The notes under the pieces: generated by a model | The model's input: only the letters and a program-made list of their open reading frames with translations | Told to the model about the DNA's origin: nothing | Databases searched by the model: none | Translations under genes and position numbers: made by a program | In this document: piece after piece, positions 60,334 through 64,000 of the stretch | Position numbering within the stretch: the stretch's first letter is position 1 | Layout: every line of letters begins with the position of its first letter | Origin: DATJOJ01 sp035507035 | GTDB taxonomy: Bacteria; Acidobacteriota; Terriglobia; Terriglobales; Acidobacteriaceae | Reading direction: 5' to 3' | DNA: 64,000 bases | Assembly: GCA_035507035.1 (NCBI GenBank) | Contig: DATJOJ010000035.1 | Span: 124,001-188,000, forward strand

Positions 60334-62391
60334 CTACTGGCCCTGCTCTTTGTCCACCTTGCTCGCCACTTTTACCCCGCTCAACCCGCTCACGTACTTC
60401 GCGATTCCCCGGTAGAGTGATTCGGCGATGCGCTGGCGATACTCAGACGTTTCCAGCCGCCGCTCGTCCCCAGGATTGCTGACAAAGGAAATCTCCGCGA
60501 GGATCGACGGCATATTGGCTCCAATCAGCACGATGAATGGCGCTTTCTTGACACCCCGGTCGCGGATGCCAGGATTCTTGGCTGCCAGCCCGGTGTGCAG
60601 AGAGTGCTCGACGTCGGTGGCGAACTCGTGCGATTCTTCGATCTTTTCTTTGAGCGCAATCTTCTTCACCAGATCTTGTAGCTCGTGAATGGACTTATCC
60701 GAAACGGCGTTTTCACGCGCCGCTACTTCCAGCGCCTCAGGAGACGAAGTGAAATTCAAGTAGTAAGTCTCAACACCGCGCGCGTCGGGGTCGCGGCTCG
60801 AGTTAGCGTGGACCGAAACAAACAGGTCGGCGCCCTCCTGATTGGCAATGGCCGTCCTCTCTTCCAGCGGAATAAAAGTATCGTCGCTGCGCGTGTAAAC
60901 AACCTCCGCTCCCAGGCGAGTTTCCAACAGCCGACCGAGCCGCTTGCTGACGTCCAACACAAGATCTTTTTCTTCGAGACCATTCGGACCAATCGTGCCG
61001 GTGTCGTGGCCGCCATGTCCGGGATCGATCACGATCTTGCCAATCTTCAATCCCAGGGCGCGGATTAAGGAGCGGTCGCCGGCGATTGTCGGTTGGGCTT
61101 CATGCCCATCGGGCTCCACGGTCGAGGCTTTGCGCTTCCCTTTTGTTGGCTTAGGTTTGTTGGGCTCAGCCGGAAGCGTACCAGGAGCGGTTTTCTTGGC
61201 GGAACCGATATCTGGAGGATCCAGCCTCGCCAGCATCGGCTTCGCGGGAATTTCGTCGTCATCGTCCGCGTCTACGATTGTCTTTTTCGCGCCGTTATTA
61301 TTTGTGACAACCTGGGCGTTTGAGGCTCTTAAAGGCGCGCCAATCTTCTCCGCGCCGTCTTCTTCATCTGGCGCGGGGTTATCAGCGTTCGTTTCTTGGG
61401 TGGCTGGAGCTTTCGAGGTCTGTGTTGCCTTGGCAACATTCCGATTGCGAACTTCGATCACCAACTCCGGCGGATCGCTCTGCAGCGAAGCGTGAAAATC
61501 CGAGACGTTATCGACTTCAAGCACAACTCGCGTCCGTCCTGGCTTGAACTGCGAAATGCGAATCTCCTTCAGCAGCCCATCATTCACCGTATAGGTCTTA
61601 CCGAATAATTTGCGGTCCAGTCGCGTCTGCAGAAGATCGAAGAAAATGCGATCCGGATTTTCGATCCGTTGGGAAACAAATTTGACGTTCCCTCCGAGGT
61701 CGATGCCGATTCGCGTCGAAGTCGGTGTCGACCACTGATGAACACCGCTGACTCGAACCAGTCCCTGTGTCGTGGTGACGGCCTTCTCGGGCGCGTCCTC
61801 ATCTTTGTCTTGCTCCGAGGCATCGTCATTGGCGCTCAGCTTCTCGGTTTCCTTTGCTTTTAGGCTTGCCTTGACCGCCGGCTCCGCCATCTCCTGTCGC
61901 GCCTGCGCCGCTAACCGATGATGGGGATAGAGCCGCTGAAACTCCTCGAACACTTCATCTGCGCGCTTTTTATCGTGAAGGTCGTCTTTGTAAATTTCGC
62001 CGATGCGGAACAATGCGTTGAACCGCGCCTTGCTGCCGGGATATTGCTGGCGGAGAAACTCGTACTCCTTGACCGCAGAGTGCAAAACGGCGTCGTCTTC
62101 GAAGCGCCGGCCTTCCTCTTCCATCAGTTCGGCAGATGCAACCACCGCCGGATCGGCCTTGGCTGAGGTCGGAGATCCCAGGTACACGCGTTTGTAAGCA
62201 TTGATGACTCGCTCGTAGTCGGCCCGCGCCAATTCCTGCGCTGGACGGCCCTCCAGCGCCTCGTGCAATTGTTGCGCCTTCGAAAATTCCGCTGCTGCCC
62301 ATACCGCGGACCGGTGCCCCTGCGCAGACACAATGCCGCACAGCATCGGCACAATCGCCAGCAGAATGAGACTTCGACCTGGGTTCTTCAC
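60334..62391 (-). CDS. N-acetylmuramoyl-L-alanine amidase (AmiC-like) with TPR and AMIN regions
   Basis: 685 residues from GTG 62391, after TAGGAAA. A signal peptide (LILLAIVPMLCGIVSAQ) is followed by a helical TPR-like region (about 30-180), an AMIN-type domain (about 205-315; WSTPTSTRIGIDLGG, ISQFKPGRTRVVLEV) and a disordered Lys/Pro linker. The catalytic amidase_3 domain follows (about 455-675). Zinc ligands are His in IDPGHGGHDTG, Glu in GLEEKDL and His in SVHANSS; the catalytic Glu is in LAEISFVSNP. It cuts peptide side chains from peptidoglycan for cell separation. Confidence 0.92.
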   Translation of the reverse strand: MKNPGRSLILLAIVPMLCGIVSAQGHRSAVWAAAEFSKAQQLHEALEGRPAQELARADYERVINAYKRVYLGSPTSAKADPAVVASAELMEEEGRRFEDDAVLHSAVKEYEFLRQQYPGSKARFNALFRIGEIYKDDLHDKKRADEVFEEFQRLYPHHRLAAQARQEMAEPAVKASLKAKETEKLSANDDASEQDKDEDAPEKAVTTTQGLVRVSGVHQWSTPTSTRIGIDLGGNVKFVSQRIENPDRIFFDLLQTRLDRKLFGKTYTVNDGLLKEIRISQFKPGRTRVVLEVDNVSDFHASLQSDPPELVIEVRNRNVAKATQTSKAPATQETNADNPAPDEEDGAEKIGAPLRASNAQVVTNNNGAKKTIVDADDDDEIPAKPMLARLDPPDIGSAKKTAPGTLPAEPNKPKPTKGKRKASTVEPDGHEAQPTIAGDRSLIRALGLKIGKIVIDPGHGGHDTGTIGPNGLEEKDLVLDVSKRLGRLLETRLGAEVVYTRSDDTFIPLEERTAIANQEGADLFVSVHANSSRDPDARGVETYYLNFTSSPEALEVAARENAVSDKSIHELQDLVKKIALKEKIEESHEFATDVEHSLHTGLAAKNPGIRDRGVKKAPFIVLIGANMPSILAEISFVSNPGDERRLETSEYRQRIAESLYRGIAKYVSGLSGVKVASKVDKEQGQ

Positions 62392-62434
62392 TTTCCTACC
62401 GTAATCGCGATACTACTAACCTGGCTTCGACCGC

Positions 62435-63253
62435 TCAGTCGGTGTTGCTGATGTAAAGCACGCCCCGCGAATCCCGCTCGACGTGAATGGGATCGTGCAA
62501 CGGCCGGCTGAACAAGCTTGGTCCTGGGTCCGCTCCGCCGTAATAGAGTTTGGTGATCCGCCGCACGTAATTGCGGGTCTCGGCAAAATGCGGAATGCCC
62601 GCGCTTCGTGCCACCGCGCCCGGTCCAGCGTTATAGGCTGCCAGCGTGAGTTTCACATCGCCACCGTAGCTCTCCATCAGCTGCTTGAGCTGGCGGACCC
62701 CCGCGTCGACGTTCTGCTCCGGATCGAACGGATTCGACACCTTCAATTGCTGCGCGGTCTGCGGCATCAACTGCATTAACCCCATGGCTCCTTTGCGGGA
62801 AACTGCGTTGGGATTGAAATTTGACTCGACTTTGACCACCGCCCGCACCAGGTTGGGATCGACGTTGTGCCTTGCCGCTGCCTGCTCGATCGCGGCATCG
62901 ATCTCCTGCTGCGTGAACGGCCGACCGGGCGCCATGTTGAGCGGTGTTCTCGATCGTTCTCCCAGATACCGGTTCACCTCATCCGCGGCGGAACGCGCTG
63001 CCCGAACATGCGCCGACGGAACCGGCTTCCAGCGATGCTCAGTCGCACTCCAAAAAACCAGCGAACTTTCTTGCGCCGGCGCTTCCGCGTGTTTGCGAGT
63101 CACGGGCAAAGACTCGTTCACATAGACAGTTCGGCCGGAGTCGTCGGTGGTTGAAGTAATGGCAGAGTCAGACTCGGCTGCCTGCACGTATGGCGTGGAA
63201 AGGAAGGTCGCGATTACGGTTGCCATCAGGGCGAGTTGCAGGTGCTTTCGCAT
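62435..63253 (-). CDS. Lytic transglycosylase (SLT domain)
   Basis: 272 residues with a signal peptide (ALMATVIATFLSTPYVQAA). An N-terminal region of about 100 residues (ITSTTDDSGRTVYVNESLPV) precedes the goose-lysozyme-like SLT domain. The catalytic Glu is in VKVESNFNPNAVSRKGAMGLMQ, then LMPQTAQQLKV and LAAYNAGPGAVARSAG. It cleaves the glycan strand with anhydro-muramic acid formation. It lies 43 bases upstream of the amidase gene; together they remodel the same sacculus. Confidence 0.9.
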   Translation of the reverse strand: MRKHLQLALMATVIATFLSTPYVQAAESDSAITSTTDDSGRTVYVNESLPVTRKHAEAPAQESSLVFWSATEHRWKPVPSAHVRAARSAADEVNRYLGERSRTPLNMAPGRPFTQQEIDAAIEQAAARHNVDPNLVRAVVKVESNFNPNAVSRKGAMGLMQLMPQTAQQLKVSNPFDPEQNVDAGVRQLKQLMESYGGDVKLTLAAYNAGPGAVARSAGIPHFAETRNYVRRITKLYYGGADPGPSLFSRPLHDPIHVERDSRGVLYISNTD

Positions 63254-63536
63254 AGCCGGGTTTTAGCGCAGCGCGGACACACACCTACGTCCACGCCTGC
63301 CTACCCAGCCACCTGACGGAGAACCAATACCAGAGCTTGAAAGATTATAGGTGGCTCGGAACAGGGGGGCAATCTGACAGAAGGCCATGGAACCACCGGA
63401 GGTAATCAGGCTAAGTGGTTGAGGGAGAAAAATTTATGGCGGTAGTAACAACAGCCGTCTGGGGATGGACGCCTCACCCGTCCAAGCCGAGCAAAGCTTG
63501 GCAGCGAAGTCATTGAGAACGGGTCGTGATCGAGCG

Positions 63537-63821
63537 TCAAGCCCTTTGCTTTCTTTGCCTCCACCAACCGAGAGCTGCATGAAATAAAGCGTATGCCAGG
63601 GCGAGAAAGACAACATTGATCACCACAGCCGGCCAGAGAATCCAATTGTAGTTTTCGGTGCCAATACCCTGATAGCCCAGGAGCGAGTAGGCGTAGTTCG
63701 TGATCAGGAATCCCGGCCAGAGGAATACCGCAAAGAGCATGCTGAAGCTGGCCGCCGACAGAAGGCCGATCGCAGCTACAAACACAACTCCAGCTGCCAG
63801 TGCTTTGGCAATCCCTCTCAC
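63537..63821 (-). CDS. Small membrane protein (94 aa)
   Basis: GTG 63821 starts a 94-residue protein with about three hydrophobic segments (ALAAGVVFVAAIGLLSAASF, SMLFAVFLWPGFLITNYAY, LWPAVVINVVFLALAYALF) and a basic C-terminal end (WRQRKQRA). No family recognised. It is monocistronic and divergent from the last gene. The 283 bases between it and the transglycosylase show no gene. Confidence 0.55.
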   Translation of the reverse strand: MRGIAKALAAGVVFVAAIGLLSAASFSMLFAVFLWPGFLITNYAYSLLGYQGIGTENYNWILWPAVVINVVFLALAYALFHAALGWWRQRKQRA

Positions 63822-63895
63822 AACGCGATCCTAGACTCGCTTTTGGTCCCGGTAAAGTTACTGCGGCCTAGTCTGTGCTACCCTGCCCTGTTCCC

Positions 63896-64000
63896 ATGCC
63901 CGAACTCGAACCGCTGCGCTCGGCGCCCGACTCGCTCATGCTTTACGGCTTCTGGTATCGAGCCATGCCGAGCGGCCAGCTGACGCGCAATCGTCTGCAC
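63896..64000 (+). CDS. Possible Rieske (2Fe-2S)-type protein, 5' end only
   Basis: ATG 63896 gives 35 codons before the window ends. The sequence contains APDSLMLYGFWYRAMPSGQL, which resembles the N-terminus of Rieske-domain oxygenase-like proteins (pattern GFWYPA..S.EL). The iron-sulfur ligands would lie further downstream, outside the window. The family assignment is a guess from the opening only. Confidence 0.4.
   Translation, partial: MPELEPLRSAPDSLMLYGFWYRAMPSGQLTRNRLH

Overview
The window looks like a chromosomal segment of a Gram-negative soil or sediment bacterium, most probably an Acidobacteriota member of the Terriglobia/Koribacter type. This is inferred from family content and not from a marker gene. 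The evidence is moderate-to-high GC with dense coding on both strands, LpxC (a diderm with lipid A), a Pkn-type Ser/Thr kinase fused to a TolB/FlgO-like domain and TPRs, an oversized double-ThyX protein, DUF6629 and DUF6599 proteins, tiny 50-75 aa helical proteins, and many exported proteins with TPR, LolA-like or choice-of-anchor folds. There is no plasmid, phage, transposase or CRISPR signature. Nearly all of it is ordinary core genome with a few accessory and degraded patches.

Layout. 1-2.4 kb: a secreted M24 peptidase (cut by the left edge), a BON-domain protein and a doubtful short ORF. 2.4-5.9 kb: late haem synthesis, hemE-hemH-hemG, followed by an exported Met/His-rich protein. 6.8-14 kb: an aromatic amino acid block, trpC-trpF-trpB-trpA, chorismate mutase, DAHP synthase, a PilT-like ATPase and tyrA. 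Together these cover entry into the shikimate pathway, the chorismate branch to Phe/Tyr and the terminal Trp steps. 14-17.6 kb: an exported TPR protein, a DUF6629 membrane protein and tiny ORFs. 17.7-18.1 kb: tRNA-Ser(UGA) whose 3' end has been tandemly copied in ~120-bp units. 18.3-22.7 kb: an exported protein, a large Ser/Thr kinase and an orphan protein with a hairpin in its leader. 22.9-25.2 kb: RidA, an acetyltransferase and a secreted amidohydrolase. 25.3-26.8 kb: two paralogous exported choice-of-anchor-like proteins.

27-34.3 kb holds HU with its terminator, a truncated exported-protein remnant, a Cys-rich protein, a beta-propeller, FolK, LpxC, a LolA-like protein and a short-chain dehydrogenase. 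34.4-40.6 kb is a signalling block: two small membrane proteins (the second LiaF-like), a LytS-type histidine kinase and a LytTR regulator in one overlapping operon, meeting a 1133-aa GAF/GGDEF/HD-GYP protein tail to tail with overlapping stop codons. 41-48.6 kb: GlnRS, a dienoyl-CoA-reductase-like SDR, small membrane/SRPBCC/cupin proteins, glutamine synthetase, GluQRS and an XRE regulator. 48.7-54.9 kb: a dienelactone hydrolase, GNAT, FabG, an exported protein, the double ThyX, PurM and a broken signal peptidase gene. 55-64 kb: a CPA2 antiporter, an MbfA-like ferritin/VIT fusion, a zinc-ribbon membrane protein, then envelope genes (DUF6599, AMIN/amidase_3, lytic transglycosylase) and the start of a possible Rieske protein.

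No complete new defence or mobile system was found. The points most worth a second look are the tandemly copied tRNA-Ser tail, the double ThyX lacking the RHR-X7-S signature, the LiaF-like/LytS/LytTR operon, the leader hairpins at 22.75 and 18.25 kb, and the gene remnants at 28.0 and 54.6 kb. Starts were chosen by ribosome-binding site and signal peptide. Many genes here use GTG or TTG starts.
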